Positions 14,872 through 23,667 are shown, counted from the first letter of the stretch. The stretch: DNA of 64,000 bases from a bacterium 1xD42-67 (GCA_003612335.1 RAYO01000016.1:25442-89441); one strand, 5' to 3'. Program-made: numbers and translations. Notes: generated by a model from the letters alone, not told the origin.

Positions 14872-16230
14872 ATGGCTAAGGTACGGCCCCATACCCTGTC
14901 CGGCTTCATGGAGCTCCTCCCCGCCCGGCAGATCCAATTCGACCGGATGATCTCTATCATCCGAGAATCCTTCTCCCTCTACGGCTTCACCCCCCTGGAC
15001 ACCCCCCTGATCGAGGCCAGCGAGGTCCTGCTGGCCAAGGGCGGGGGCGAGACCGAAAAGCAGATCTACCGCTTCACCAAGGGAGACAGCGACCTGTCCC
15101 TCCGCTTCGACCTGACGGTCCCCCTGGCCAAGTATGTCGCCATGAACTACGCCCATCTGGCCTTCCCCTTCCGCCGCTTCCAGATCGGCAAAGTCTACCG
15201 GGGCGAGCGGGCCCAGCGGGGCCGGTTCCGGGAATTCTATCAGGCGGACATCGACGTCATCGGCGACGGCCGGCTGGATATCTTCAACGATGCGGAGGTC
15301 CCCTCCATCATCTACCGCACCTTCACCGCCCTGGGCCTGGAGCGCTTCCAGATCCGGGTGAACAACAGGAAGGTCCTCAACGGCTTCTATGCCATGGAGG
15401 ACCTGACCGACAAGGCCGGGGACATCATGCGGACAGTGGACAAGCTGGAGAAGATCGGCGGGGAGAAGGTCCGCGCCATCCTCACCGACGATCTGGGACT
15501 GACAGGAGGACAGGCCGAGTCCATCCTGCGCTTCATCTCCATCCAGGGCTCCAACGCCCAGGTCCTCTCCTCGCTGGAGAGCTGGCGGGGACGCCATGCG
15601 CTCTTCGACCAGGGCCTGGACGAGCTGACCGCCGTGGTCAAGGATCTGGCCGCTTTCGGCGTCCCCGAGGACCACTTCAAGGTGGATCTGACCATCGCCC
15701 GGGGGCTGGATTACTACACCGGCACCGTTTATGAGACCGCTATGCTGGACCACCCGGAGATCGGTTCCATCTGCTCCGGGGGCAGATATGACAACTTAGC
15801 GGAATATTATACTGACAAACAACTCCCCGGCGTGGGAATCTCCATCGGCCTGACCCGTCTCTTCTTCGTCCTGGAGGACCAGGGCTATCTGAACGACGAT
15901 CTGAACACCGCCCCCGCCGACGTGCTGATCCTCCCCATGACCGACGGCCTGAGCCCGGCCATCCAGCTGGCCACCAGCCTGCGGACGTCAGGGATCCGGG
16001 TGCAGCTCTACAGCGAGCAGAAAAAATTCAAGCAGAAGATGAGCTACGCCGACAAGCTGGGTGTGCCCTACGTCATCTTCCTGGGGGAGGACGAGATCGA
16101 GCAGGATATGGTCTCCCTGAAAAACATGCGTACCGGCGAACAGGAGCTGATATCCGCCGCCGATGCGGTCACGAAGATCGCTGCGACCTTGGATGCCGCC
16201 GGCGATGCCCCTATCCGGGATAAGGTATGA
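14872..16230 (+). CDS. hisS: Histidyl-tRNA synthetase
   Basis: Class II synthetase charging tRNA-His, 452 residues. Motif 2 is YRGERAQRGRFREFYQADID (about 118-137). The HisRS-specific histidine-binding sequence ARGLDYYTGTVYE is at about 278-290, followed by CSGGRYDNL. Motif 3 is GVGISIGLTRLFF with its arginine. A C-terminal anticodon-binding domain follows (about 345-440). The presence of the catalytic HisA motif and anticodon domain argues against the HisZ regulatory paralogue. The ribosome site is GAGAAAGGAATC. It overlaps the next gene by 4 bases and heads a hisS-aspS cluster, as in Bacillus. Confidence 0.93.
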   Translation: MAKVRPHTLSGFMELLPARQIQFDRMISIIRESFSLYGFTPLDTPLIEASEVLLAKGGGETEKQIYRFTKGDSDLSLRFDLTVPLAKYVAMNYAHLAFPFRRFQIGKVYRGERAQRGRFREFYQADIDVIGDGRLDIFNDAEVPSIIYRTFTALGLERFQIRVNNRKVLNGFYAMEDLTDKAGDIMRTVDKLEKIGGEKVRAILTDDLGLTGGQAESILRFISIQGSNAQVLSSLESWRGRHALFDQGLDELTAVVKDLAAFGVPEDHFKVDLTIARGLDYYTGTVYETAMLDHPEIGSICSGGRYDNLAEYYTDKQLPGVGISIGLTRLFFVLEDQGYLNDDLNTAPADVLILPMTDGLSPAIQLATSLRTSGIRVQLYSEQKKFKQKMSYADKLGVPYVIFLGEDEIEQDMVSLKNMRTGEQELISAADAVTKIAATLDAAGDAPIRDKV

Positions 16231-16709
16231 AAAAGCGTATCACGATCCCCCTGGCGATCGTCGGCTGTTTGGCCATATCCTGTCTGGGCCTCCTGCTGGC
16301 GGATATAACTGCAAAGCGCTCCTTTGACCAGCTTTCCAGAGGATATGCTACGGCGCCGCCCGCCCGTGAAGCACAGAACATCGGCGTACTGATAGAAGGC
16401 GACTATCCTGGCCTGAGCGACGAGCCGGTCACAGCAAAAGAGGCCCAGTCAGGCCGGAAGGTCATGTATGCCTTGCGGCAGCAGAGATACAGCTGGATCC
16501 CTCCTTTTTTCAAGCCTCAGGATGGAGGAATCGCCATCGGCCAGACCAGAGGCTGTTCCCCGGAAGAGATCGCCTACTGGGACGGTCGATATTTGTGGCT
16601 ACCCAAAGATCATGACGGCCACTGGCGGGGCTACTCTCCCTCCTCACCTAAGGAGCTGGAAGAGGCACTGCAAGCCGCATATAAACTACAAAAAGAAATT
16701 AGAGACTAA
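16227..16709 (+). CDS. Hypothetical membrane-anchored protein between hisS and aspS
   Basis: A 160-residue protein with an N-terminal hydrophobic segment (about 5-25, ITIPLAIVGCLAISCLGLLL) that could be a signal anchor, followed by a soluble part containing a Trp/Tyr-rich section (YWDGRYLWLPKDHDGHW, about 117-133). No family recognised. Its ATG overlaps the hisS stop (ATGA), so it is translationally coupled. The codon use is less GC-rich than its neighbours, suggesting later insertion between hisS and aspS, which are adjacent in many Firmicutes. Confidence 0.7.
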   Translation: MKKRITIPLAIVGCLAISCLGLLLADITAKRSFDQLSRGYATAPPAREAQNIGVLIEGDYPGLSDEPVTAKEAQSGRKVMYALRQQRYSWIPPFFKPQDGGIAIGQTRGCSPEEIAYWDGRYLWLPKDHDGHWRGYSPSSPKELEEALQAAYKLQKEIRD

Positions 16710-16735
16710 AATAATACAAATAGGAGTTGATCTCA

Positions 16736-18523
16736 ATGGGTGATATGAGCACCTACTACCGCACCCACACCTGCGGGGAGCTGCGCATGGAGCAGGTGGG
16801 CCAGACGGTCACCTTGGCCGGCTGGATGGAGAACCTGCGGGAGGTGGGCAAGGACCTGGCCTTCCTGGTCCTGCGGGATTTTTACGGCACCACCCAGATG
16901 GTGATCGAGACGGAGGACATGGCCCAGGCTATCAGCGGTCTGAACAAGGAGACGGTCATCTCCGTCACCGGCACGGTCCGGGAACGGGACAGTAAGAACC
17001 CCAAGCAAACCACTGGCGACATCGAGGTGGTCCCCTCTAAGATCGAGGTACTGGGCAAGTGCCGGCACAACGAGCTGCCCTTCCCCATCACTCGCTCCCG
17101 AGAGGCGGACGAATCCGCCCGGCTGAGATACCGTTATCTGGACCTGCGCAACCCGGAGGTGAAGGACAACATCGTCCTGCGGTGCCAGGTGGTATCCGCC
17201 CTCCGCGCCGCCATGACTAGCCACGGCTTTTTGGAGATCACCACCCCGATCCTGACCGCCTCCTCCCCCGAGGGGGCCCGGGACTACCTGGTGCCCTCCC
17301 GGAAGCACCCCGGCAAGTTCTACGCCCTGCCCCAGGCCCCCCAGCAGTTCAAGCAGCTGCTCATGGCCTCCGGCTTCGACAAGTACTTTCAGATCGCCCC
17401 CTGCTTCCGGGACGAGGACGCCCGGGGAGACCGCTCCCCCGGGGAGTTCTACCAGCTGGACATGGAGATGGCCTTCGCCGACCAGGAGGACGTCTTTGCC
17501 GTGCTGGAGGACGTGCTCCCCCCCATCTTTGCCAAATACGGCAAGTATAACACCGCCTCCACCGCTCCTTTCCGGCGCATCCCCTACCTGGAGGCCATGG
17601 AAAAGTACGGCACGGACAAGCCCGACCTGCGCATCGACCTGACGGTGCAGGACCTGACCCAGCTGCTGGCCGGCTGCGGCTTCCCGCCCTTTGAGAACCA
17701 GCAGGTAAAGGCGGTGGTGGTGTCCGGCTTCGAGGGGAGCCGGAAACAGATCGACAAGCTGTGCGCCGACGTGGAGGTCCAGACGGGGAACAAGGTGTAC
17801 TGGTTCCGCTATGATGAGAAGGGGGAGCTGGTGGGCGGAATCTCCAAATTCCTCCAGCCCATCAAGGACCTGGCAGTGGAGGCCCTGACCCTCGCCCCCG
17901 GCTGTCTGGTGGGCCTGTCCGCTGGAACGCTGCTGGCGGCGCAAAAAACCGCCGGGGTATTCATCAAGACCGTGGCGCCCCTCTGCCCCGCCCACTTCGT
18001 CAAGGAGCGGTATGAGTTCTGCTGGATCGTGGATTTCCCCATGTATGAGATCGGCGAGGAGTCCGGCGAGCTGGAATTCTGCCACAACCCCTTCTCCATG
18101 CCCAACGGCGGCCTGGAGATCATCGAAAAGGCCATCAAGGGGGAGGCGGACCCCCTGTCCATCACCGCCTTCCAGTACGACCTGGTGTGCAACGGGGTGG
18201 AGCTCAGTTCCGGCGCGGTGCGCAACCACGACCCGGAGACCATGGTCAAGGCCTTCTGGATGGTGGGCCTGGAGGAAGAGGACGTGCGGAGCAAGTTCCC
18301 CGCCATGTACAACGCCTTCACCTATGGCGCGCCTCCCCACGCGGGCATCGCCCCAGGAGTGGACCGGATGGTCATGCTCCTCTCCGGAGAGGAGTCCATC
18401 CGGGAGGTGATCCCCTTCCCCATGAACAAGAACGCCCAGGATCTGATGATGGGCGCGCCCTCCGCCGTGGAGCAGAATCAGCTGGACGAACTGAACATCG
18501 CCATCACCAAAACTGAGGAATAG
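16736..18523 (+). CDS. aspS: Aspartyl-tRNA synthetase
   Basis: Class II synthetase charging tRNA-Asp (possibly also tRNA-Asn), 595 residues, bacterial type. The N-terminal OB anticodon-binding domain (1-110) is followed by the catalytic core with motif 2 (YFQIAPCFRDEDARGDRSPG, about 217-236). The bacterial insertion domain (GAD) lies at about 300-420. Motif 3 is GIAPGVDRMVMLLSG near 538-552. I chose ATG at 16736 because AGGAGTTGATCTCA precedes it; upstream ATT-type starts and the ATG six bases further on are alternatives. Confidence 0.95.
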   Translation: MGDMSTYYRTHTCGELRMEQVGQTVTLAGWMENLREVGKDLAFLVLRDFYGTTQMVIETEDMAQAISGLNKETVISVTGTVRERDSKNPKQTTGDIEVVPSKIEVLGKCRHNELPFPITRSREADESARLRYRYLDLRNPEVKDNIVLRCQVVSALRAAMTSHGFLEITTPILTASSPEGARDYLVPSRKHPGKFYALPQAPQQFKQLLMASGFDKYFQIAPCFRDEDARGDRSPGEFYQLDMEMAFADQEDVFAVLEDVLPPIFAKYGKYNTASTAPFRRIPYLEAMEKYGTDKPDLRIDLTVQDLTQLLAGCGFPPFENQQVKAVVVSGFEGSRKQIDKLCADVEVQTGNKVYWFRYDEKGELVGGISKFLQPIKDLAVEALTLAPGCLVGLSAGTLLAAQKTAGVFIKTVAPLCPAHFVKERYEFCWIVDFPMYEIGEESGELEFCHNPFSMPNGGLEIIEKAIKGEADPLSITAFQYDLVCNGVELSSGAVRNHDPETMVKAFWMVGLEEEDVRSKFPAMYNAFTYGAPPHAGIAPGVDRMVMLLSGEESIREVIPFPMNKNAQDLMMGAPSAVEQNQLDELNIAITKTEE

Positions 18524-18530
18524 ATCCAGA

Positions 18531-18554
18531 CGCCCCGCCTTCCCGGGCGGGGCG
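18531..18554 (+). terminator. GC-rich hairpin after aspS
   Basis: CGCCCCGCC, loop TTCCCG, GGCGGGGCG: a perfect 9-bp stem, but with only GTCTAT instead of a T run. It may be a weak terminator or a transcript-stabilising hairpin. Confidence 0.45.
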
Positions 18555-18572
18555 GTCTATATGGAGGAGACT

Positions 18573-19733
18573 ATGAAACGACTCCTGGCCCTGACTCTAT
18601 CCGTCCTCCTTCTGGCGGGGTGCGCCCCCGCCGCCCAGCCGCCGGAGGATGTGAGCACACCTCCCCCCTCCCCTCCCCCGGTGGTCCAGCCGGTACCGGA
18701 GCCCGACCCCGACCCCCGGCAGGAGGCCATCGACGCTCTCCTCTCCTCCATGTCCCCGGAGGAGAAGGTGGGCCAGCTCTTCTTCGCCCACTGCCCTGCC
18801 AAAAACAAGGCGGAGCTGGCGGCGGAGCACCATCTGGGGGGCTACCTCCTCTTCCGCCGGGACTTTAAGGACAAGAGCGTCCAGCAGGTCCAGGAGGAGA
18901 TCGCTGCCTGGCAGGAGGGCATGACCATCCCTCTGCTCATCGGTGTGGATGAGGAGGGGGGCACCGTGGCCCGGGTGAGCGGCAACCCTAAGATCCGGAA
19001 GGATCGTTTCCTCTCCCCCGGAAAGCTGTATCAGCAGGGGGGGCTGGAAGCCATCCTGACCGACTGCCAAGAAAAGGACGCCCTCCTCCTCTCACTGGGA
19101 ATCAACGTCAACTTCGCCCCGGTGGCCGATCTGTCCACCGACCCCAAGGACTTCATCTATGACCGGACCCTGGGCCTGGGGGTGGAAGAGACCTGCCGGT
19201 ACATCTCCGCCGTGACCGCCCAGATGGAGGAGGACGGGATGGGGAGCGTCCTCAAGCACTTCCCGGGCTACGGCTCCAACCAGGACACCCACACCGGCTC
19301 CGCCCTGGACGAGCGCCCCCTGGAACGGCTGCGGCAAGTGGATCTGCGGCCCTTCCGGGCGGGGATCCACGCCGCCGAGGGGGGGACCGCCGCTGTCCTC
19401 ATGTCCCACAACATCCTCCAGGAGCTGGATCCGGACCGCCCCGGCTCCCTCTCCCCCGTCCTGTACCAGCTCCTCCGGGAGGAGATCGGCTTCAACGGCC
19501 CCGCCCTCACCGACGACCTGGCCATGGCGGCCATCACCGGATATGCCGGCGAGGAGAGCCCGGCGGTGCTGGCCCTGGCGGCGGGGTGTGACATGGTGGT
19601 CCTCAGCGACTTCCAGAAGGAGATCCCCAGAGTGCTGGCCGCCCTGGAGGACGGCGCCCTCTCTCAGGAGCGGGTGGACGAGGCCGTCTCCCGGGTCCTG
19701 GGCTGGAAATACGATCTGGGACTGCTGTCATGA
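18573..19733 (+). CDS. Glycoside hydrolase family 3 lipoprotein (NagZ-like beta-N-acetylhexosaminidase)
   Basis: Predicted cell-surface lipoprotein of 386 residues acting on cell-wall N-acetylglucosamine linkages. The signal peptide ends in lipobox LAGC with Cys17, followed by a Pro-rich linker (about 20-50). The GH3 domain starts at about 55 (LLSSMSPEEKVGQLFF). The NagZ-type sequence KHFPGYGSNQDTHTG (about 230-244) keeps the Asp-x-His dyad used as general acid/base. The nucleophile is expected in LTDDLAMAAI. GH3 enzymes of this short type act on muropeptides or chitobiose. Start ATG 18573 lies behind GGAGGAGACT; an earlier in-frame ATG has no ribosome site. Confidence 0.88.
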   Translation: MKRLLALTLSVLLLAGCAPAAQPPEDVSTPPPSPPPVVQPVPEPDPDPRQEAIDALLSSMSPEEKVGQLFFAHCPAKNKAELAAEHHLGGYLLFRRDFKDKSVQQVQEEIAAWQEGMTIPLLIGVDEEGGTVARVSGNPKIRKDRFLSPGKLYQQGGLEAILTDCQEKDALLLSLGINVNFAPVADLSTDPKDFIYDRTLGLGVEETCRYISAVTAQMEEDGMGSVLKHFPGYGSNQDTHTGSALDERPLERLRQVDLRPFRAGIHAAEGGTAAVLMSHNILQELDPDRPGSLSPVLYQLLREEIGFNGPALTDDLAMAAITGYAGEESPAVLALAAGCDMVVLSDFQKEIPRVLAALEDGALSQERVDEAVSRVLGWKYDLGLLS

Positions 19734-19736
19734 CCA

Positions 19737-19770
19737 GGCCCCCGGCCGCCTTACCGGCGCTCCGGGGGCC
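19737..19770. terminator. Terminator hairpin between converging genes
   Basis: GGCCCCCGG (19737-19745) pairs with CCGGGGGCC (19762-19770), followed on the plus strand by CTTCTCTGCTCTTTT. The last codons of the minus-strand gene lie in the loop side. Confidence 0.6.
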
Positions 19771-20026
19771 CTTCTCTGCTCTTTTCACAGTACATCTCGC
19801 AGGACTCATACAGGATATCGTCGCACCAGCACTGGATGCCCTCCAGAAAACACATGTTCTCCAAACTGAGCTCCTCACAGCATCTCTGGGCGAACTCATC
19901 CAGCTGCTCCTTCAGGATACGGATCCGAAGGCTGAGCCGCCAGAGCTCATCTCCGGGGTCCCTCGGGTCGTTCCCCAATCTTTCCAGCTCACTGCTGTGC
20001 AGAGCACTGACCTCTTCCCTGTCCAT
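19751..20026 (-). CDS. Small helical hypothetical protein, partner of the second XRE regulator
   Basis: A 91-residue acidic, helical protein with six cysteines in its C-terminal half (CCEELSLENMCFLEGIQCWC region, about 48-67). No family recognised. I chose ATG at 20026 because AGAGGTGATCC precedes it; the longer frame runs through the divergent promoter. It has its own promoter (20044-20072) overlapping an array of GCATA/TATGC half-sites, and is divergent from a 72-residue XRE protein. The arrangement repeats that at 11364-11970, but the two partner proteins are not obviously alike in sequence. Confidence 0.6.
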   Translation of the reverse strand: MDREEVSALHSSELERLGNDPRDPGDELWRLSLRIRILKEQLDEFAQRCCEELSLENMCFLEGIQCWCDDILYESCEMYCEKSREGPPERR

Positions 20027-20043
20027 AGGATCACCTCTTCTGG

Positions 20044-20072
20044 AGTATATACGAATTTTGCATAAATAGCAA
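20044..20072 (-). promoter_or_regulatory. Sigma-A promoter of the 91-residue protein gene
   Basis: Minus strand TTGCTA (20067-20072), 17 bases, TATACT (20044-20049). Confidence 0.7.
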
Positions 20073-20097
20073 TATGCAATATCCGCATATACTATGC
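20060..20097. promoter_or_regulatory. Candidate XRE operator array
   Basis: Four alternating half-sites: GCATA (20060), TATGC (20073), GCATA (20085), TATGC (20093). They form inverted pairs spanning the -35 of the minus-strand promoter and the leader of the XRE gene. Confidence 0.5.
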
Positions 20098-20117
20098 TGT
20101 CCAGAGGGGGTGGTAGA

Positions 20118-20336
20118 ATGCCGTTAAGGATTCGCGACCTGCGAGAGGACAGAGATCTCACACAAGCAGAAGTTGCAGCACTTCTCAACGTTTCCCAGGC
20201 GACCTACTCTCGTTACGAGACCGAGACTCTGGGGATTCCCCACTCCTCTCTGGAGATTTTGGCGGACTACTACCACACCAGTGTGGACTATCTCCTGGGC
20301 CGCACCAGCGAGCCCGCCCCCTACCCGAAAAAATGA
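20118..20336 (+). CDS. Small XRE-family transcriptional regulator
   Basis: A 72-residue DNA-binding protein consisting of one HTH_3 domain: LRIRDLREDRDLTQAEVAAL, then NVSQATYSRYE as the recognition part, ending in TSVDYLLGRTSE. Start ATG 20118 follows AGAGGGGGTGGTAGA. It is divergent from the 91-residue protein, with the GCATA/TATGC array between them, so it is probably an autoregulated local repressor. It closely resembles the regulator at 11725 in size and layout. Confidence 0.85.
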   Translation: MPLRIRDLREDRDLTQAEVAALLNVSQATYSRYETETLGIPHSSLEILADYYHTSVDYLLGRTSEPAPYPKK

Positions 20337-20370
20337 GCCCGCCGCGTCGTGAGACGCAGCGGGCCCTTTT
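20337..20370 (+). terminator. Intrinsic terminator of the XRE gene
   Basis: GCCCGCCGCGTC-GTGA-GACGCAGCGGGC (one mismatch) followed by CCTTTT; the run reaches the stop codon of the convergent gene. Confidence 0.8.
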
Positions 20371-21428
20371 CATGTCAGGACATAGCCGATCAGTCCGAAG
20401 ATCTGGGGGAAGATCAGGGTCGCCCCCACCAGCCGGCAGATCTGGAGGACCACCAGGTCGGTGCTCTCCACCCCCAGGTCGGCGGCGATGAGGGCCATCT
20501 CGCTGGCCCCCGCCGGAGAGAGGGTGAGCATGGCCTCCCGCAGCTGGATGCGGAAGAGCTTGGACACCGCCAGTCCCACCCCCACGCAGCAGGCCATATA
20601 GCCCACACAGAGGACGGTGGCAGGGAGGGCGAGCTGGCCCATCCGAAGGACCTGGCCACGGGCGATCCCGCTGCCGATGCAGCACCCCGACACCACCTGG
20701 GCCACCCGGCGCAGCCATATGGGCATCCCGGTACACTTCCCGCTCAGCTTCAGCCCGGAGGTGACGATCAGCGCCGCGGACATGGCCCCCGCCGGGATCC
20801 CCGACAGCTTGCCCACCGCTGCCGCCGCCAGAGCGGCGCAAAGGGCGGGCAGGGCCCCCAGCAGGGTGGGCCGCGGGGCCTTCTCCCTCCCGGCGCGCCG
20901 CTCTCCCGCGTGGGCCTCCAGCTCTCTGGCCGCCTCCGGCTCGATCAGCCGGTCAGACAGCATGATCACACTGGGCAGACAGGCCATCCCGAAGATCATC
21001 CGCACGAACTGCATCACCGCCACCGCCGAGCTGTCCGCCCCCATATCCATGGCGATCAGCGGGGTGTCCGTCATGCCGCCGGGGGCGGCGCAGAAGAGAC
21101 AGGTGAGCAGATCCAGGTCGGTGATCTGGAAAAAGAGGGCGGCCATCCCCAGATCCAGGGCCAGCAGACTGACCATCACCATCAGATAGGGGCGGATCAG
21201 CCGGGGCATGTGGCGCACGTCCTCCCGGGTCATCATACATCCGATGTAGGCCCCGGTCATCGCCTGGGCCGCCACCCGGGCCTGAGGGAATATGTATGCC
21301 TGGCCGGTGGCCACATTCAGGGCCGCCGCCCCCAGGATCGCTCCCACCAGCATCCCGCCGGGCACCTTCAGGCGGAACACCAGCAGTCCGGCGGCCGTCG
21401 CCGCCGCCGCCGTCAGGAACAGCCACAT
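20370..21428 (-). CDS. AbrB-family membrane transporter/regulator
   Basis: An integral membrane protein of 352 residues with about ten hydrophobic segments arranged as two similar halves, each with a conserved patch: AAPGGMTDTPLIAMDMGAD (about 113-131) and SPAGASEMALIAADLGVES (about 303-321). These are the hallmarks of the AbrB/putative ammonia monooxygenase family (PF05145), whose members are thought to be transporters of uncertain substrate. It is unrelated to the AbrB DNA-binding protein. It is followed on the same strand after 32 bases by an AEC transporter, so the two are probably separately initiated neighbours. Confidence 0.85.
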   Translation of the reverse strand: MWLFLTAAAATAAGLLVFRLKVPGGMLVGAILGAAALNVATGQAYIFPQARVAAQAMTGAYIGCMMTREDVRHMPRLIRPYLMVMVSLLALDLGMAALFFQITDLDLLTCLFCAAPGGMTDTPLIAMDMGADSSAVAVMQFVRMIFGMACLPSVIMLSDRLIEPEAARELEAHAGERRAGREKAPRPTLLGALPALCAALAAAAVGKLSGIPAGAMSAALIVTSGLKLSGKCTGMPIWLRRVAQVVSGCCIGSGIARGQVLRMGQLALPATVLCVGYMACCVGVGLAVSKLFRIQLREAMLTLSPAGASEMALIAADLGVESTDLVVLQICRLVGATLIFPQIFGLIGYVLT

Positions 21429-21460
21429 CGCCGCCCAACTCCTCTCTCCAAGTCAGAAGG

Positions 21461-22405
21461 TCAGCCCAGGATCAGCATCAGGACAGGAATCGAGACGAAA
21501 CTGCCCAGGATAGACAGACAGGAGCCGACGGCTGCATACTGCTCGTCGGCGCCGTAGGCCCCGGCCATCACCGGCACCTGGCTCACCACCGGCAGGGCGC
21601 TCTCCACCAGGAAGACGCTCTGGGCCAGTCCTCCCACTCCGAAGGCCCGGCAGCAGGCCCAGCAGATCGCCGGGGCCAGGGCCAGCCGGATGACCAGCAT
21701 CGTGGGCAGGCCGGGCAGGGGCCGCAGGTCTTTCAGCCCCACCTCATAGACGATGAAGCCGCAGTAGATCAGCGCCAGAGGGGACACCGACCCGCTGATG
21801 TAACCGGCGAACCGGCTGATGGGACCGGGCAGGTCCAGGCCCATCACCAGCATCACGACGGCGAAGATCACCGACAGGATGGGCGGCTTGAGGAAAAGGT
21901 CCTTGAGGAAGGCCCAGACCCCCGTCCCCCGTCTCCCCAGGGTCCCCGAGCGCTCCACCAAGGTGATCCCCACCGACTGGAGCAGAGTGGTGTTGGACAG
22001 GTAATAGACCATAAGATACGGCATACTGGCCTCTCCGAAGAGCTGGGTACACACGGGGATCCCGATGAAGATCGTGTTGGACAATCCCGCCATCGCCACG
22101 AACACGCCCCACCGCTCCCGGGGCAGGCGGAGCAGGGCCGCCGCCCCCGCTGAGAGGAGGAGGGTGAGCCCCACGCTCACCCACCCGGAGATCAGCAGGA
22201 CCACGCTGTGTCCCAGGCTCTCCCGGTCCAGATCGTTCAGCAGGCCGGTGATGACGTTGCAGGGCACCGCGATATTCACGATATACTTGCTGAGGAACTT
22301 CTTCTCTGACGCCCCCATCCACCTGCGGGCCCCCATGAGATAGCCCACCGACATGATCATCAGCAGGACCACACAGGCCGAGACCGCATTGAAAAAGCCG
22401 GCCAT
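21461..22405 (-). CDS. AEC-family (auxin efflux carrier-like) transporter
   Basis: An integral membrane protein of 314 residues with about ten hydrophobic segments. The N-terminus (MIMSVGYLMGARRWM) and the motif NIAVPCNVITGL near residue 45 are typical of AEC permeases, as is the second-half sequence ALPVVSQVPVMAGAYGADE near 275-293. Bacterial members export or import carboxylates such as malate. Ribosome site is AAAAGGGAGTGAGC. No neighbour reveals the substrate. Confidence 0.88.
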   Translation of the reverse strand: MAGFFNAVSACVVLLMIMSVGYLMGARRWMGASEKKFLSKYIVNIAVPCNVITGLLNDLDRESLGHSVVLLISGWVSVGLTLLLSAGAAALLRLPRERWGVFVAMAGLSNTIFIGIPVCTQLFGEASMPYLMVYYLSNTTLLQSVGITLVERSGTLGRRGTGVWAFLKDLFLKPPILSVIFAVVMLVMGLDLPGPISRFAGYISGSVSPLALIYCGFIVYEVGLKDLRPLPGLPTMLVIRLALAPAICWACCRAFGVGGLAQSVFLVESALPVVSQVPVMAGAYGADEQYAAVGSCLSILGSFVSIPVLMLILG

Positions 22406-22441
22406 CCGCTCACTCCCTTTTGGAACTTATCAAGACCCGGA

Positions 22442-23602
22442 TCAGCCCTGGGAGGGCTTCCCGCCGCCCCCTCTGGGCCTGCGGCGGCGCCTGCGGTTGG
22501 GAGGCCGGTGGTCGCCCCCCTCCTCCTTCGCCTGGGGGGGCTCCGCTCCTCTCTCCTCCCGGGGACGTCCCCCCTCCCCTGGAGCACGGCGCCGGTCCCG
22601 GCGGCCGGGCTGCCGGTCCTCCCGGGGGGCGGGCTGCTCCCGGCGGGACCGGGAGCTGGGGAATGCCGCCTCGATGGCGGCAGCCAACGAGGCCTCCTCC
22701 GTCACCTTGGCAGGATGTCCCTCCTCCGGACGGCGGCGCTTGGCCAGCTCCTCCAGCGGGGGCTGGACATATCCCTCGGGCCGGCGGCCCTTGCCGTTCC
22801 GGATCACACACAGCTCGCTGTTGTGATAGGTCCTGGGGCTCTCTGGGTCGGACTCCAGCCGGACCTGGACGGTCTGCCGGAGCAGATCCACGCTGGACAC
22901 CGTCCCCGCCCCGTCGGGGGTCTCCACGAAGGATTCCTGCTTGGGGGAGCGCTTCACCAGGTCCTCATAGGCCTCCTGCTCGAACTTCAGGCAGCACATC
23001 AGCCGCCCACAGGTGCCCGAGATCTTAGTGGGGTTGAGGGACAGGTTCTGGGTCTTGGCCATCTTGATGGACACAGGCTGGAACTCTTCCAAAAACTGGG
23101 AGCAGCAGAATGGCTTCCCGCAGATCCCCAGGCCGCCCAGCAGCTTGGCCTCGTCCCGGACGCCGATCTGCCGCAGCTCGATCCGGGCGTGGAGGGCGCT
23201 GGCCAGGTCCTTCACCAGGGCACGGAAGTCCACCCGCCCTTCAGAGGTGAAGAAGAAGAGGATCTTGCTCCCATCGAAGCTGTATTCCGAGCTGACCAGC
23301 TTCATATCCAGCCCGTGCTCCTCGATCTTCTGCTGGCAGATGGACATGGCCCGCTTCTCCCGTTCCCTGTTCCGTTCCACCGTCCTCAGATCCTCCGGGG
23401 TGGCCATGCGCACCACCGGGCGCAGGGGAGCGGTGAGCTCGATCTCATCGATCATGGTGTTCCCCCGGACACATTGGGCATATTCCGTCCCTCGGGCAGT
23501 CTCCACGATGGCCCCGTCCCCCACCTGGAACTGGATCCCATTGGGGTTGAAATAGTATTCCTTCCCGCCGTTCTTAAAGCGGATGCTGATGATCTCTACC
23601 AT
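22442..23602 (-). CDS. ricT: PSP1-domain protein RicT (YaaT)
   Basis: Component of the RicAFT (Y-) complex that affects RNase Y action and sporulation/competence in Bacillus, where it also carries an Fe-S cluster. It has 386 residues; Bacillus RicT is about 275. The PSP1 core (about 1-275) includes GICGKPFCC and CGRLMCCLKFE, the conserved cysteine segments, and SIKMAKTQNLSLNPTKISG. The extra C-terminal 110 residues are a disordered tail rich in Arg, Pro and Gly, ending RRRRRPRGGGGKPSQG. It lies downstream of holB on the same strand, as in Bacillus. The ATG is behind GGAGTAGAACT. Confidence 0.92.
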   Translation of the reverse strand: MVEIISIRFKNGGKEYYFNPNGIQFQVGDGAIVETARGTEYAQCVRGNTMIDEIELTAPLRPVVRMATPEDLRTVERNREREKRAMSICQQKIEEHGLDMKLVSSEYSFDGSKILFFFTSEGRVDFRALVKDLASALHARIELRQIGVRDEAKLLGGLGICGKPFCCSQFLEEFQPVSIKMAKTQNLSLNPTKISGTCGRLMCCLKFEQEAYEDLVKRSPKQESFVETPDGAGTVSSVDLLRQTVQVRLESDPESPRTYHNSELCVIRNGKGRRPEGYVQPPLEELAKRRRPEEGHPAKVTEEASLAAAIEAAFPSSRSRREQPAPREDRQPGRRDRRRAPGEGGRPREERGAEPPQAKEEGGDHRPPNRRRRRRPRGGGGKPSQG

Positions 23603-23667
23603 AGTTCTACTCCTTTATCTCAAAGAGGATCGGGAGCTCCCGGGCCGGGCAGCTCCTGTCCCCTGTC

